From Haliclystus octoradiatus (taxonomy: Eukaryota > Cnidaria > Staurozoa > Stauromedusae > Haliclystidae): 64,000 nucleotides of DNA. Under the pieces are notes generated by a model. The model saw nothing but the letters and a program-made list of their open reading frames with translations. It searched no databases and was not told the DNA's origin. How positions within the stretch are numbered: the stretch's first letter is position 1; the number at the start of each line of letters is the position of its first letter. The translations under genes and the position numbers were made by a program. Location of the stretch: the NCBI GenBank assembly GCA_916610825.1, contig OU744447.1, forward strand, positions 29,214,561-29,278,560, read 5' to 3'. Below, piece after piece: positions 37,601 to 50,900 of this stretch.

Positions 37601-38909
37601 ATTGCCAAAAAGTTCATGAACTATTCCTGAACTTTCAGGAAACTTCACATTCATGAACAAGTTCAGGAACTGGTCCATGAAGTGTTCATGAACCCACAAA
37701 AAACGTTCATGAACGGTTTATGAAGTTTATGGATTGTTCATGAACTCATGGACTTTTTTTCACAGGGGAAGTTATTAAATTACACATGCTGACTGCATCA
37801 GCTAAATTGCCAGCATTGAATGTGGATTCGCATTCAGCAGAGAGAAACAGGAGGATTTTCTTGTTGTCCCGTTATCAATAAATCAAAATGGCATTGAAAC
37901 GTGATAGTAGGATCCAACAAAAGTAGGAATAAAAAAAATCAGAAGAAAATGATGAATTGCCTCTGGGATTCCAGAAGGCTGAACCTTTCGTCGTACTCTT
38001 CTTGACAGCAAACAAGATGAAATCTATTTACAAATAAACAATACTATTAATATATAGAAATATTCTTACCCTATTACGAAACACAAATCCAGTGACCCCT
38101 GCAGCAAACTGCATGAAAAATATGATTGAGAGACTGATGCAAAACTGAAAACATAAACAAAACAAAAATAATGTTAACAAAATGAATATTTAACAACAAC
38201 AAAAATTGCAATTAGTTGGTTAAAACAGCAAGATCTCCAGGCTATTTTTGCTAGGCAATTCTCCTAATCTACTATTTAGAACCCCTAACCCCTGCAAAAA
38301 ACAATTCAGGAGTTTATGAACAGTTCATGAAAACTTGGAGCCATTTAACGTTCATAAACTGTTCATGATCTGTTCGCGAATTCCTTAACTGTTTTCCGCA
38401 GGGGTAATTCTGTAGTGGTCTATTAGCTCTAGGTCGAAAGGCTTGTCATAACATGGTCCATCTAACCAATAACTTTCTGCAGAAATCTAATAAGATTCAT
38501 AACCGATATACTTCCTAGAAATATGTATTTGTAAGCATCTGCTCATTTTATTACTCATAAGTTTTAATGCCATATTATTACACCACAGATATGGAGGGTT
38601 GTGTTATATTTATATCTGCTTTGTTTAATATATATGTTTATGTATGCAAGCTTCTGTAAAATAGTATTTTTCATATGTTATAGCTTCTGCAGTCCAAACT
38701 TGTGCTTTTCTAATATTTATCCGGCGAATAAATATTTATTATATGTAGTGTACACTCTATAACTGTGTGGTTTTTGGTTTCAGGAAGACGCATCAAGAGG
38801 CAACACTCATCAAAGCAACCAAGACAACGATGCTCAGAATTCCATCTATTGGCTATTAGTCAATAAAAAGGAAATGATTGATTCAAAGCATAGTAGTCAA
38901 GTATTTTGA
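28530..38909 (+). CDS. CFAP90: CFAP90/C5orf49-like ciliary protein, 5 exons
   Basis: A 166-residue protein joined from 28530-28625, 29042-29071, 29576-29707, 31522-31638 and 38784-38909, all with AG/GT borders and all introns in phase 0. The N-terminal block (MKPVGILSNAYTYRLKKVE) and the block LYDSINTVTYGYNESLHRDD with RKHANSKGLNVNDEE match the pattern I know for C5orf49/CFAP90 (an LSxxSY-PP-like start, then LYD, LHRDDR-HA and GL-VNEE). That is a small microtubule-associated ciliary protein. Exon 3 adds a basic insert, and the last exon lacks the conserved tail I would expect, so the 3' end may use a different exon. An acceptor-like TTTTCAG at 28517 suggests a spliced 5' UTR. The gene encloses the 3' half of the tetraspanin on the other strand. 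The X-box-like site upstream agrees with a ciliary role. Confidence 0.65.
29042..29071 (+). CDS. CFAP90: CFAP90-like exon 2 (30-bp microexon)
   Basis: Ten codons (AYTYRLKKVE) between a TTTCTATGCAG acceptor and a GTATGA donor. Its sequence continues the LSxxSY block begun in exon 1, which supports such a short exon being real. Confidence 0.55.
29576..29707 (+). CDS. CFAP90: CFAP90-like exon 3
   Basis: 44 codons, rich in Lys/Arg/Ser, with an acceptor TGTTTTCAG and a donor GTACGA. No recognised motif. It lengthens the protein relative to the vertebrate form. Confidence 0.55.
30390..30770 (+). pseudogene. LINE linker and RT start fragment
   Basis: The frame at 30396-30590 reads SKPQDIANCLNNFFI, the usual linker. 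After a frameshift comes KLKTHKAIGLEKISTMLLKD then APIITKLFSLSISK, the entry to the RT palm domain (KxxKAxGxDKI). It stops near 30770 with several lesions. Confidence 0.6.
30819..31160 (-). pseudogene. LINE RT C-terminal fragment
   Basis: The minus strand reads SDIYYFMIIPIIMYG in a degenerate frame, then LQGKIMKHILRVRNNAS and AVRGAELGFL, the pattern of a LINE RT tail (pre-C-terminal YG-W block, LQ-K-LR-ILGV, GELG-PL). It is opposite in orientation to the neighbouring fragment, so it is a separate insertion. Confidence 0.45.
31522..31638 (+). CDS. CFAP90: CFAP90-like exon 4, LHRDD block
   Basis: 39 codons carrying the family's best block: LYDSIN, then SLHRDDRKHANSKGLNVND. Acceptor TTGTTTCAG, donor GTATAA. 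This exon is the main basis for the family assignment. Confidence 0.7.
31639..34118. other. CFAP90-like intron 4, 5' part
   Basis: Non-coding. Contains one copy of a dispersed repeat (31748-31945) and otherwise AT-rich sequence. It also includes the region downstream of the tetraspanin stop on the minus strand, hence its 3' UTR. No unambiguous polyadenylation signal was chosen. Confidence 0.4.
31748..31945 (+). repeat. dispersed repeat, copy 1
   Basis: Shares a series of matching blocks with 34330-34545 in the same orientation: GGGGTGTGACA, a GAGTC/GAGAC-GAAAA block, AAAATCGTGCA, TATGCAAATG-CACGCCTTT and GACAA-CCCCC. Roughly 70% similar by eye. Confidence 0.6.
34119..34214 (-). CDS. tetraspanin exon 8: TM4 end and tail
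   Basis: 31 codons and TAG after a TTTATTTCTAG acceptor. Ends TM4 (ILGVAFSASLI) and gives a short cytosolic tail (TDVRRQMAKWRHPLIDTQQV) of the length usual in TspanC8 proteins. Confidence 0.88.
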   Translation of the reverse strand: MLGVAFSASLITDVRRQMAKWRHPLIDTQQV

Positions 38910-41900
38910 TACGAAACTTCGATATGCAATCTTTGCAAATCTATAATCTGTGTAGAACAGTAGTCTCATACTAAAACAAACCAATTGTATCATCACTTTG
39001 GTTATTATACAGTTAATTGTAATGGTTTAGAATTATTTGTCATGATATTTGTAATTACATTTCATTGTGTACCAGTGAAAATAATAGTATTGTAAAAGAG
39101 GAACGTGTGAGCCATGTACAAAAGCTTATGGGTACAAGTTTATGCCAATACAAGAAGAAAATGAGGACTCATCAACTTTCTGACGGCAAAGGTGTTGGAG
39201 GAGCTGGACGTCTAACCAAGAAAACCATTGACAGCATACAAAATTATTACGGTCAAACGATTAGAGCTCATAAAGGTAATTTAATTGATATGAAAAGTGC
39301 TATATGGGCCATTTACCATAATATGATAAGGTAGAATGCCATTTGTGTTCAAAGAAGCATTGTTGCGCATCTACACAAGATTATCAGAAGAATCCTTACT
39401 CAAAAGATGTCTATTAGGAGTTACTTATAACCAAAATGAGGCGGTACATGGCGTTCTTTGGAAATTGTGTCCAAAATCTGGTTTTTGTGGTAAACGACGC
39501 CTAGGAATAGCTGCCAGTCAAACAGTTTGTTGTTTCAACCTGGGTGAATGTGCCATTGCTGAAACACTCAAAGCAGCTAAAGTCAATTGTATTGGTCACA
39601 AAACGACACAGGGTCTTAAAAAGCAAGATAAGAGATTATTGGCAGCCAGTAAAAAAGTTCAGAAAAAAATACAAAGATTGTCGACGTCAGCTACGTAAGA
39701 TCAAGATAAAGATAAAGAATGCTACCAATGTAACAGATGATGTATTTGGTGGATTTGAACTAACAGCTGAGGCTGAGTATACAGAACAGCCAAGTACTAA
39801 AAGTAAAAATCGTAAAAAGTCTTCTGGAAAAGTTACCGCACATGCGAAAAGGAAAAAAAGTCAAGATCTCAAAGTCAGCGTCAAGGACAGAAGACAATGA
39901 AAGTACCAAGCTTGAGCAAGAAATATTCATTATTGAGCCTTTACAAGATATCAGATACTATAAAGATATATAGGGTAGACATGTTATTGATACGGATGGA
40001 TGCACATCAAATAACAATTTTTTTGTATATATTCATAATAATCGATTTAATTTGTGATTTTTTCAGAAGTAACTTTACGCATGTTTTTTGTTTTGCGGAA
40101 ATTGTCTTGAGAGTAATTCAAGGACTAGAGCATTGAAATTTGGAAACCATATGGAAGCTGTTATGGTTGCAAGGCAAGCAGTAACATCTCAGAGATTTAA
40201 TAATAAGAATATACGTTGAAATAATTGTAATGGTCTTGGTCATATATCTCGTAATTGTACCGAATAGTCTAAAGAAGCTATTATGTGCTTCAAATGTGGA
40301 GAACCTGGTCATTACGCTATTGGTTGCGCAAAGAAAATTTGGAAAACGTGGAGGAGACTGTGCTATCAGTGGAAGCAGTAGCGGCATATCAAAATTGAAT
40401 AAATTACTGAATGTTAAAGTTTTAGTGAATGGTAATGCTGCTCGCGCATTGGTTGATATTGTTTGTACATCCAATATTATTAGCTCAACAATTTATAATA
40501 ATTAATCAAAGCCAATGATGAATGACGGCACTATTGTAGTGATGAATGAGCATTCTACTCCTATAATTGGACGTGGTCAGGTAATGATACACTACGATGG
40601 TTTTATGGGTAATGTTTTATGTTTTGTTGTGAGCGATTTAATGAGTGATATTGATTTAAAAATTATGGAAAATGGGGCGTTTGTTCTTGGCAACGTGTTA
40701 TTTAACCAATGTGATTTCAGAGGAGGTGAGTGTGTTGGGTGGTGTTGTAGAAATAAATGATGATAATTTTTCTGCAAAGTTTGAAAATAACGTTTGGACT
40801 GTAGCGTGGGAATGAATCAACGATTGTGTGCCAGAAGTACTGGATAATACAATAGGGTTTTATGGTAAGGATTATATGACAAATTAGAATTTGAAAAATC
40901 GTTAGATTTATGTATGAATCAGTCAAATTTAATACCTTATGATATAGGTAAGATGGGGCCACCGAAAAAATTGATTCCGATGTTTGCTGTTGTTCAAATT
41001 AATGAAAAACAGGTTTGGCCTGTATTCGATTTCCGGGAATTTAATGAATCGGTGTCAATTTATTCGGGGGCAAACGATATCTGTTTGGATAAACTGCCAT
41101 TGTGGCGTCGTTGTGAGGTAAAATGCGGTATTGTAGATTTGAAAGATGCTTATTTGCAGCTTAGGGTGGATCCATTGCTATGGCCATATCAAACCATTAA
41201 ACATAGGGAGCAGTTGTGGTGTTTGACTAGAATGGGGTTTGGTCTAAATGTGGCACCAATGATTATGACTACCGTTTAAAACAAAGTAGTATCCTTAGAT
41301 TCTACTGTAAGAAAAGGTACAGATTCTTATGTGGATGACATCTATGTAAACAAAGATATTATTAATTATGATGAAGTTCTAAATCATTTATCTAAGTTTG
41401 GTCTCAAATGTAAACCAGCAGAAAGATTGAATACAAAAGATGCTGTACGAGTATTTGGAATTAAATATTATAGAAGATGAAAAAAGTTGGTACGGAAAGT
41501 TGGTATTTTATTACCTGAAAATATACTTGGTTATGTTAAAGAGTTATGTAAACGTATGATTGATAATGACCCAGCTCATGGTAGATTGGATATTAATTCT
41601 ACTGTATTCTACTGATTGTGTGTTAATTGCTACAGTTACATTGGTCTCATGTTGCAATCAATTCTTTGACAGAAGTACTATTTATTTTAAATTTCAAACC
41701 CTAACCCTAACCCTGTAATAATTAACTTACCTATTTAACCTAGTCACTGGTTTCTACATAGGGATATGTACTATTTGGAAGGTACTACAGTTTAATCTAA
41801 ACATTTTGAACTCACGATAATAATAACATCTAATTAGTGATCACCATCCCTATATTCTGACATTTATTCATGTTTTAATACATAACTACAATGGAGTTTA

Positions 41901-44900
41901 TGAATGTAAACATTATGCATTGTGTGATTCCTTTCACTATGCACAGTACAACTATAATAATTTCAGCCAACAAACCATGTGAATTCTGTTGATTGATTTA
42001 GGTAAATCCCATTGATTGCTTGGTTGCCATCCAGTAGGCCAGCCTGCAATTTTCTTTCTTTGTTTTGTTCTAATGAATAATTTATTTTTTTCTGTAGGGG
42101 ATACGCATCCAGAAAGAATAAACCAGCATTTCGGGAATTATATAAGAATTTGGGACATCTTTGCTTTCTCCTGGATAGCTCAATTCGGTTTGCTGTTTTT
42201 ACTTCTACGGCAACTCCAGTAATAAAGTACAAAATATTTGACACTTTGGGTTTGAGCGTTAACAATTCCTACTGCATTCAGAAAAGTCCTGTAAAGAACA
42301 ATATATCTTACTGTGTGCAATATGTTGATAAAGATATGGCCATATAAGAAATTTCCAATCCATTATTACAAGAGTTTTCAGAATGTGATGTATACATTTA
42401 GGTTACATATACGTATTACATATACATATTATACGTATACATATCTTTAGGTTTTCCTTCTATTCAAAAACAAAAAGAAATTACTTTTCGCTGTACGTCT
42501 CCACAAAATATTGCTCATTTAAAAACCCTTCTCTGTGGATTGGTTTTTGCCTGAAAATCCACAAGAAGCTTTCACAGTTTTCCAAAATCAGATCCAAGAA
42601 AGTCTTGACATTGCTTGCCCATTACAGTCAAAGAAATTTAACAAAAAATTTCACAAATAGAGCCTTGGATAACAAAAGGTCTTCTTGTTTCTAGACTCAA
42701 AATGTTTAGTATGTATAAGCAATTCATTTTACACAAAAGTGAATCACTAAAGACGCATTATGCTACTTACAGCAAACTTTACAATAAATTACTTCGAAAA
42801 TCTAAAACTTTGTATTGGACGTCTTTTTATAAGCGTTACAAATCAGACTCACGAAAGATGTGACAAGCTACAAATAAATTATTAAATCAACAACAAAAAA
42901 AGTGCAATCGTTACCCTTCTTTTTTCAAACTCGACAGTAGAAAAATTTCTGACAAGTCAATCATTGCCAATAGTTTTAATTCCTTTTTCGCAAACATAGG
43001 TTATCTTATGCTAGATCTTATCAATCAAAATCAAGCAAACACCGATTTTTCGCAACACCTCCCTGATGGGATAGCCTGTAATTTCAGTTTTCAGTCTGTC
43101 TCAGTAAATTCTGTTGATAAGATAATTACAATAATGAGGAACAAAAATAGCTGTGGTCTTGACAATATCTCAAATCAATGTTTAAAAACAATCAAAGATC
43201 CTTTACTTTTTCCATTGACATATCTAATCAATTTGTCTATAAAATAAGGCTACATCCCTCACTTATATAAATGTGCCAAAGTTTTACCATTATTCAAAGC
43301 AGGTGACAAGCACACTTTCTCAAACTATAGACCAATCTCAATTTTGCCAACATTTTCAAAGGTCTTGGAACGTGCTGTGTATAACCAACTTTATTCATAT
43401 TTCTCTGATAATTTCTTATCACAATTTCAGTTTGGCTTTTGCAAATTCCACAATCCTGTCCATTGTATTTCAAATTTTTTACAAAATCAGTTCCAAACGA
43501 AAAGTATCATGTTGGTCTTTTTTGGATCTTAAGAAAGCTTTTGACACTGTGTCTCATGATATCTTGCTGTCAAAATTATCACACTACGGTTTGGATAGCC
43601 AAGCCCTAATATGGTTTAAGAACTGCTTAAAAAATCGCACTCAATTTCTATATTTTGATGACACCATGTCAACTCTTCAATGTTACATCTTTTGTGGTGT
43701 GCCACAGGGTAGTATCTTAGGCCCACTTCTTTTTCTCATTTCTATTAATGACCTTCCGTTGTGTTCAAAATTGGATGTAAACCTTTTTGCTGATGATACT
43801 ACGTTGCAGCTGTCTGGAAGTGATATAAAAACCCTTGAAAATAATGTTAATCATGAGTTAAGTTGTGTTTCTCAATGGTTTGCTGATAATAAGCTAACAC
43901 TAAATGAAAATAAATGTAAGTTTATTCTTTTTGGCAATTTCAAATTATCTGATTTTAATATTTCTATAAATGGTCAATTATTGGAGCGTTGTGGCACAGA
44001 TTTTAAAACAAAAGCTGTGAAATTTCTTGGTGCTCTGATTGATAATAGGTCAAATTGGCGAACCCATATCAACCATGTTCGATTAAAATTGCAAAGAAGC
44101 ATTTATTCAATTGTGCGAATCAAAAACTTTTTGAATTTTAACCATAAACTTCAAATCTACAACGCAATCGTTAAACCTCACTTAGAATATGCTCTTGAAA
44201 TTTGGGGAAATAGTAAGCAAATTAAGACCATACTGTTTCTTCAAAAAACATGTGTCCAGGTTATTATGTCAAAACCAAGGCTAACACACTCGGGTCCTCT
44301 TTTCAAAAGTCTGAGTCTTCTAAAAATTGGTGATTTGTACAACGTTAAAGTATTTGCACTCCTGCATTTAGTCATCAAAAACGGTTGTCCCACTTCGATA
44401 TCCGCAATTTTTCAATTTCGAAAAAACCATCGGCGGCAAAACAATATTTTTATTCCACCTTTTACCAGATCTTCCTTGCACCAATGTTTCCCCTCTTACT
44501 ATTTCCCAACTTTGTGGAATTCTTTTACTTTCGATTTTAATTTGCAGCTTCCGATTTCTAGCTTCACTAGCTACCTAAAAAAGTACCTGATTGACAAATA
44601 TAACACAACATGCACTGAACGTGACTGCTATATATATGCGAAGCAAACTAACAAATAGATCAAATCCTAATTTTATCTTTTTTCATCCTTCGTTTCCTTA
44701 AACGCTGATAAAAAATTGTACCTAATGTATTTTTTGAAATTTGTATTATTGGAAAACACTATTACCATATATTACTTTCAATTCAAATGAAAAATGTGAA
44801 ACCATGGTAAGTACTATAATATTTCTATTTACTAAGCTAATAATATTATTCATATGCCTATATACCTAATTTCTCAACTATTTGAGGATTTATAATAACT

Positions 44901-47900
44901 TAATAAGTTAATTATGGGGTCACCCAAACAAACAAGCAGTTTTGCTTAAGGGTTGACCCTGGTCATAATTTATTTAGCTTACGCTTTATAAATATGTATG
45001 CTTTTTATGACCAGATATATATCACATCACATCACACATAGAGAGAACAACAATTTTCTGCCTAATTAGAACCCAATGCGTTTTAATCTGGATAATGCTT
45101 TTCCTTCATTTGAATGATAATTTCTATCTGAGTTTTGCTATTGAAACCATAAACAACACACCACAGCGAGTCTTTGGTTATTGAAATTGAGACATAGAAA
45201 GGGTTTTTGAAAACCGTGCTGGGTTTAGGAGTGCAGTACAAGCTTTCTTCGGGTATTGTGCAGATTCTACACTTGAAACAAAACAAAATAAAAACGTTGC
45301 AAAAGATGTTGTACGAGTATTGGAATTAAATGCTATAAAAGATGAATAAAAGTTGGTATGGAAAAGGGCTAACGAATTATGTATTCATTTAAGTTTCGTT
45401 TTGAGTCTGCACGCAGGCTAGGTAGAAGATGGCTTCTAAATTAAACAATACCATGTAAAAAGTGATACAAAACGTGTTAAAAATTCAGTTGTGTCAGACC
45501 AACAAAAAGAAGAATGTTGCAAAAGACAGGAGACAGTGTCGACAAGTAGAGGCGACAAAGTCTATGCTCCAGGATTAATAGCAGATGAAAATTATCTATC
45601 ACGATATGTATGAACATTCTACTTCTTTAGAATCATGTAAAATACAACTTAGTTGCCATGTGCTTTATCTTCAAAATATTGAAATGATCGATCCAAATTT
45701 CGGAAATCTTAGATATATACCTACTTCTCACTGCACCAATAAGCTTATTTGCATAACCTGGTGGCATATAATCGCATCTAGCTCCAGTGAAAGCGCTTTC
45801 ATTAGGGCTTAAACTTTCATTGTTGTCGTCCGCCATTGCTTTTCACAGAACTAGAATTGAGCATTGGACGTATCGGTCGACAAACAGTGCTGCCAATAAG
45901 CCTCTGACGTCATGTGAAAATACAGTATTGCACTTGCAATCATATATGACAAGACAAAGTTGGTTGACATTCTAAATATTAGCAGAGGCTAACAACATAC
46001 TATCATGATAGCCAGTCAGGCCAGTGGTTCAAACACTTTAGCGGAGAGCATGCGTTCTATTTGGTACGTGTAATCTCTTGTTTACGCACGTCCTAAGTAT
46101 CCAGGGTATGTTTTAGCTAATAATCACTTTTGCCAATGTGATCTAATGTGCTAGTCACCCGTCGAGCTAGATAAATTTAATTTTTAACAATTTACTCTAT
46201 CGATTTTATCTTTTCGAGTTATTCATCTACTGATTTCTCAATACTGACTGAATGCACATCTAATATGGCCCTTTAGATTGGTCAGTGTTATATTTCTCTG
46301 AGTACTGGTAGTTCATTTGATTGATCTATCTATGTACAATAATGTAAATCTCTAATCTATTCAGTAGGATAGTCCTAGAGAACAAAATAAGCCAATCATA
46401 CAGACTATTGAATGTCGTTCATCAAATTTCAAACAGTAATTGGTTATAGGGATATAGATTTTAAGGTGAACCAATTAATTATAAAAAGTTAGGTTACTTA
46501 CAAATTTCAGAAGGCGAATGTTCTCCCGTAGCGCTCCAATGCATCCACAGAAACCCAGTAAGAACATAAGTGCACCAACAGCTATTAAAATGATCGCAGG
46601 GTCAAGATCCCAGCCACTGTAGTCTTTCACATCAATTCCAGTCTTCACAATTCGTGCCCATATACCAACACCAAGTACAACTCCACCCATAAGCTAAAAA
46701 TAAAGATTGTATGATCATCAATGCAATCAGCAATTGGCTATGTTGTTTACTAGAGGTCTGCATGGGATCGGATTAGGTACTAGTAATCAAATCCGTTATT
46801 CAAAATCATGAAAAGTTCCCAAGAATAAACACACAAAGTTTTGAAACTGAGAACTGTAAATTCTTAAATATATATATATATATGCATTAGTAAACGATCA
46901 AATAGTCGTAAATTTAAGCCAAAAAATGCGTTTTTAGATCATTTAACTAAAAAAGAGTACTGCTAACTGTCAAATAAATAGTTAATACTTTTGAAGAAAT
47001 CTGATCAGATCCGACGATTAAACATTAAATACGAATCCGAAAAAATCCGATACAGCTCTTTGAACTCACATTGTGCATTGAACAATCTTGTTCCAGAAAG
47101 ATTTCTCAATATTAACACGTTATTTAAATTTCTAGTTATTCACATATTCCTATTCTAAACTATGTACACCGTAATTAAACCATAAATGCATTTACTTGAT
47201 ATAAACTTTATGAACTTATATAACCTAGCAGAAGCTGTTACATCAAACCTGATTACTAACTACTCTTCAAAGCTTACTACATGGCAAAAAATCGTAGGAC
47301 CAACTGCTTAGAAAGCTTACAACTTCAATAATTACAACTTCAATACGCCAAGCACAAACGCCAACGACTAGATCACGACGTCTGGCAGCTGACGCCATCA
47401 GTAGAGCTTCTATAAGCCAGAAATGCCAACAACCAAATGCCAACGCTTGAATACCAACAATGAACATTCAAATAGAAGCATGAATCCCCTACTTCCAGAA
47501 ATCGAAGACTGTCAAGTAATCTATATACAATTGGAGTGTAAATCGCAGTGCCTGTCTGAATGTTTAAAGGCCCTTGAAAATAATAAAATTTTAATTTAAA
47601 TATCGATCTGTTTAGGAATAGAAGAACAAGATTGTTTAGGAACATATTCTGCTGAGTACAAGTTTTTAAAAATTTTAAAGTTTATTTAGTCTATTATTAA
47701 CAAGGAAATATGCATGTATATTATGCTTTTTTCACGCATTTATTAACCCATGAAATATTCAGCTTATATTTGTTAAACATTTGTATATAGATAGTGTTAT
47801 GCAAATGTGGGATATATTGATATGTAGTAATATGTGATCTTGAGATCAGGGGGCGTGTAGGATTTAGTTATGATATTGTTTATGGTAACAGGTCTCCCTG

Positions 47901-50900
47901 GTCTCAGTTGTATATCTGTGTGAAGTGTTGTAGTGACGATGTTTTGAATATGTGATGTCATGTAGTATTTTTGGTATTTTGCATGTTGTTCACGTGATTG
48001 TATTGTTTGAATGCATGTGATGCCATGTGATTAGTAACTGTTATATGTATTTTGCATGCCTGTTGTTTCGTTCTCTTACTTGTTGACTGTCGCGGAAGAC
48101 AAAGTATATATATTTAACGTGAAATTAACTGCGTGTTTTCTGTCTCTTCCATGCCGACCCCGTAAGAATCTTACAGCAAAGTATGTAACTCCTTTTCATA
48201 TCTGTATATTCCCTTCCATATCGCTTTATCATTTTGGAAATGCAAACAGAGCAGCATAAAGAATGGGGTTCTCAAAAAGCCATGGCTAAGGGGTATGCGG
48301 TTTGTGGGAGGAAGCTTTTATAATGGTGCTTAATGCATAGAAACAGTTTTATACAGTAGCATACATAATTAAGTTCATTATAAAATGAAAAATGTACAAC
48401 CTCCAGATCATTTTGTCTGCCATAACGGAATCCAGTTGCAAATGGCATAGATCGCGGATATGATTATATATCAGTGAACTGAAAACATCTTGAGAAACTA
48501 ATACAACTAACAAAAATACTAGCAGGCATTCACTGTACAGTATTGCAGCATCTATACGATTTACAGTATATGAAAGTTCATGTACAAGTTTGAATGTAAT
48601 TTGTAACCTTTGAAATAAGCCTGGCATAAGATACCTGTACTGGAAATGAATATATAGCATAATCATAACCAGTAACAAGTATGTCCAGTCTTTCCTCATA
48701 AAATGATGACATTGTGATTTCTACCTTACAGCTTAAATTCACCCTTAGACACCAGAATGCAGGATAGAGGCTTAATTAAGCTAGATTTTTATTTTGTTTC
48801 TCAAGAGTAATAGCGTAAAAGTTGTCGGCTCCCGTGATTTATTTCACACTAATTTACTCGCATTGCGTGTAACTGGGTACTAGTTTAAAACAAACTAAAT
48901 ATTATCAATATTTAGAGCAAAGTCTAGCGAATATAACACTTTATTTTTATCGGTAAACCTATCGTGAGAATAATATTATAATATTATTATTAAACTCAGA
49001 AAACAGTATCAGCTGACCAACTAAAAAATCTTCAATTTTTCATTTCCTATGAGCATTCTGCTGTGGAACTTTGTTGGTTGATGTTCAGAACTTCAGAATT
49101 CAAAACAAGCTATTTTATCTATTGCAATCTATAAGTTTCTCTAGAAATTGCAAAAGTGCGACAGACACAAAAGTTTTCTTTTTATCGATATAGCGAGAAT
49201 AATACTAATTAAGCAAAAAGAGCCTGGTGCATTGGTGCAAAATTGAATTATCTTTCTGATAAGCTATACATATTAGGTGCTGACTTTCCACAGTTTTTGT
49301 GAACACTTTGATATTAGTTTTGCTGTGCCAAAATAATGAGTCTCGACAAAAGTAGAGGATCAAGTTCAAGGAGATCAGACAAACTGGCATATGACACTTG
49401 TAAGCCCAGCTTACAAACCATCAAATTTCTGCACATCAAAGTAAGAAGGGACCAAGGTAGACCGATAAAAGAAATTACTGTTTGTGTGCCTAGCCAGGGG
49501 CGGATCTAAACTGTCGCAACTGTCGTGCAAGCGACAGTCAGCATTTGAAAGAAAATTTCAAAATTGTATTTTTTTCATATGATTGAGCTCAGGCCCGGAT
49601 ACAGGATTTTGAATACCCCTGTCAAAATGACGTAATCAAATCGCCACGCCCATATTAGGGGACCAAACCCCCCTACTGCAATGGCCCTGGAAGAGTTAAT
49701 AAATAGTCATTTAACAGTCCCCCGGCACCAGCAACTCCCCTCATCTTTTATTTTGTTTAATAAAAGGGAATATTTCATTGTTTCTATTTCTAAATTTGAT
49801 ACCGTTACATTAAATTACCAAATCAAGGCAATATTAGCCTGCGTGCAAACTGAAATCTATCTTGGCGAAAGTGTAAATATATGTTATGTACGTTGTTCAA
49901 TCAAATTTAAAAGCATAGTGATAAAATATAAATTAAATAGTATATTTAGCTTGTTAAATTAATCATCAACAAACAGCACTGATAATCCTTCTGATCTTTG
50001 ACTACTAATCGTAGCTAATCGCCGCTGGAATCAGTTCTACGGTTCTCCACAATCCAATAAATCAAAATCAAAACAAACGTACATGAGATCATTTGAGCAG
50101 TGATCATATTCATCTCGTATTGATACATTAGGCTCATAATCTAGGAAAGAAGCCAACATCTCTTTCTTAATTAATGATTACCCAGTTTTGAGTTTGCTAA
50201 ATCTGGACATCAGTTCATAATTAGGCATCCAGAGAAAAAATGTGTAGCTTAGTAAACAATTCATTGAGCTGCGATAAACTTGTAAAGCAAACCAATAATG
50301 TAAATGAATAGCGAGATACCAATTATTTTTGTTTCACAAAGTTAACAGTCGCATTGGTAATTCCATATTCTCGAGGACATATATATGGGAAAATGACAAC
50401 TTGAATCGATTTTACGATTTGGCCAAAACTGCAGATAAAATAACGTTCGCCGTCTGATGTCCTTCTATGATAATCCTCCACCACGAATCAAAGCTCAGAT
50501 AATAGCTTAAATGTTCGAATATACTGTATACTAAGTGAGTAAGTGTTCAAAACAGCAGTCATGGCTCCTGACTGCAAGCCAACAAAATGACCGTGTGTCA
50601 AAACAAGTAAGTTTACGGGACTGCCTAAAAGGGTGACCATGACCATGACCGTGACCGGTCACGTATGTCTAAAAGGGTGACCGATCGTGACTTTTAGAAA
50701 AAGGCAAAAAGAAGATAGAAATAAGACATTGGGCATAACAAACACAGCTTGGCCAATTTATATCGCTAAATGCAATCCAATTCTTTACTTGTTAAAGAAA
50801 TTTAAGAGTTGATTTTGTCGTGTTGAGTCAATAACAAACTGGGAATTTCTGATAGGCGTCTAAACCGATGACTAACCCACGCTGTGACGGGACAATAGAA

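Noticed and set aside
41699..41714. CCCTAA telomere-like units
   Set aside because: Only two to three units. Similar CCCTAA pieces occur in pyrimidine-rich DNA near 38280 and 58490.
47267..47645. Overlapping minus-strand frames in tetraspanin intron 1
   Set aside because: Two frames overlap each other, hydrophobic without known motif, no splice borders joining the tetraspanin.
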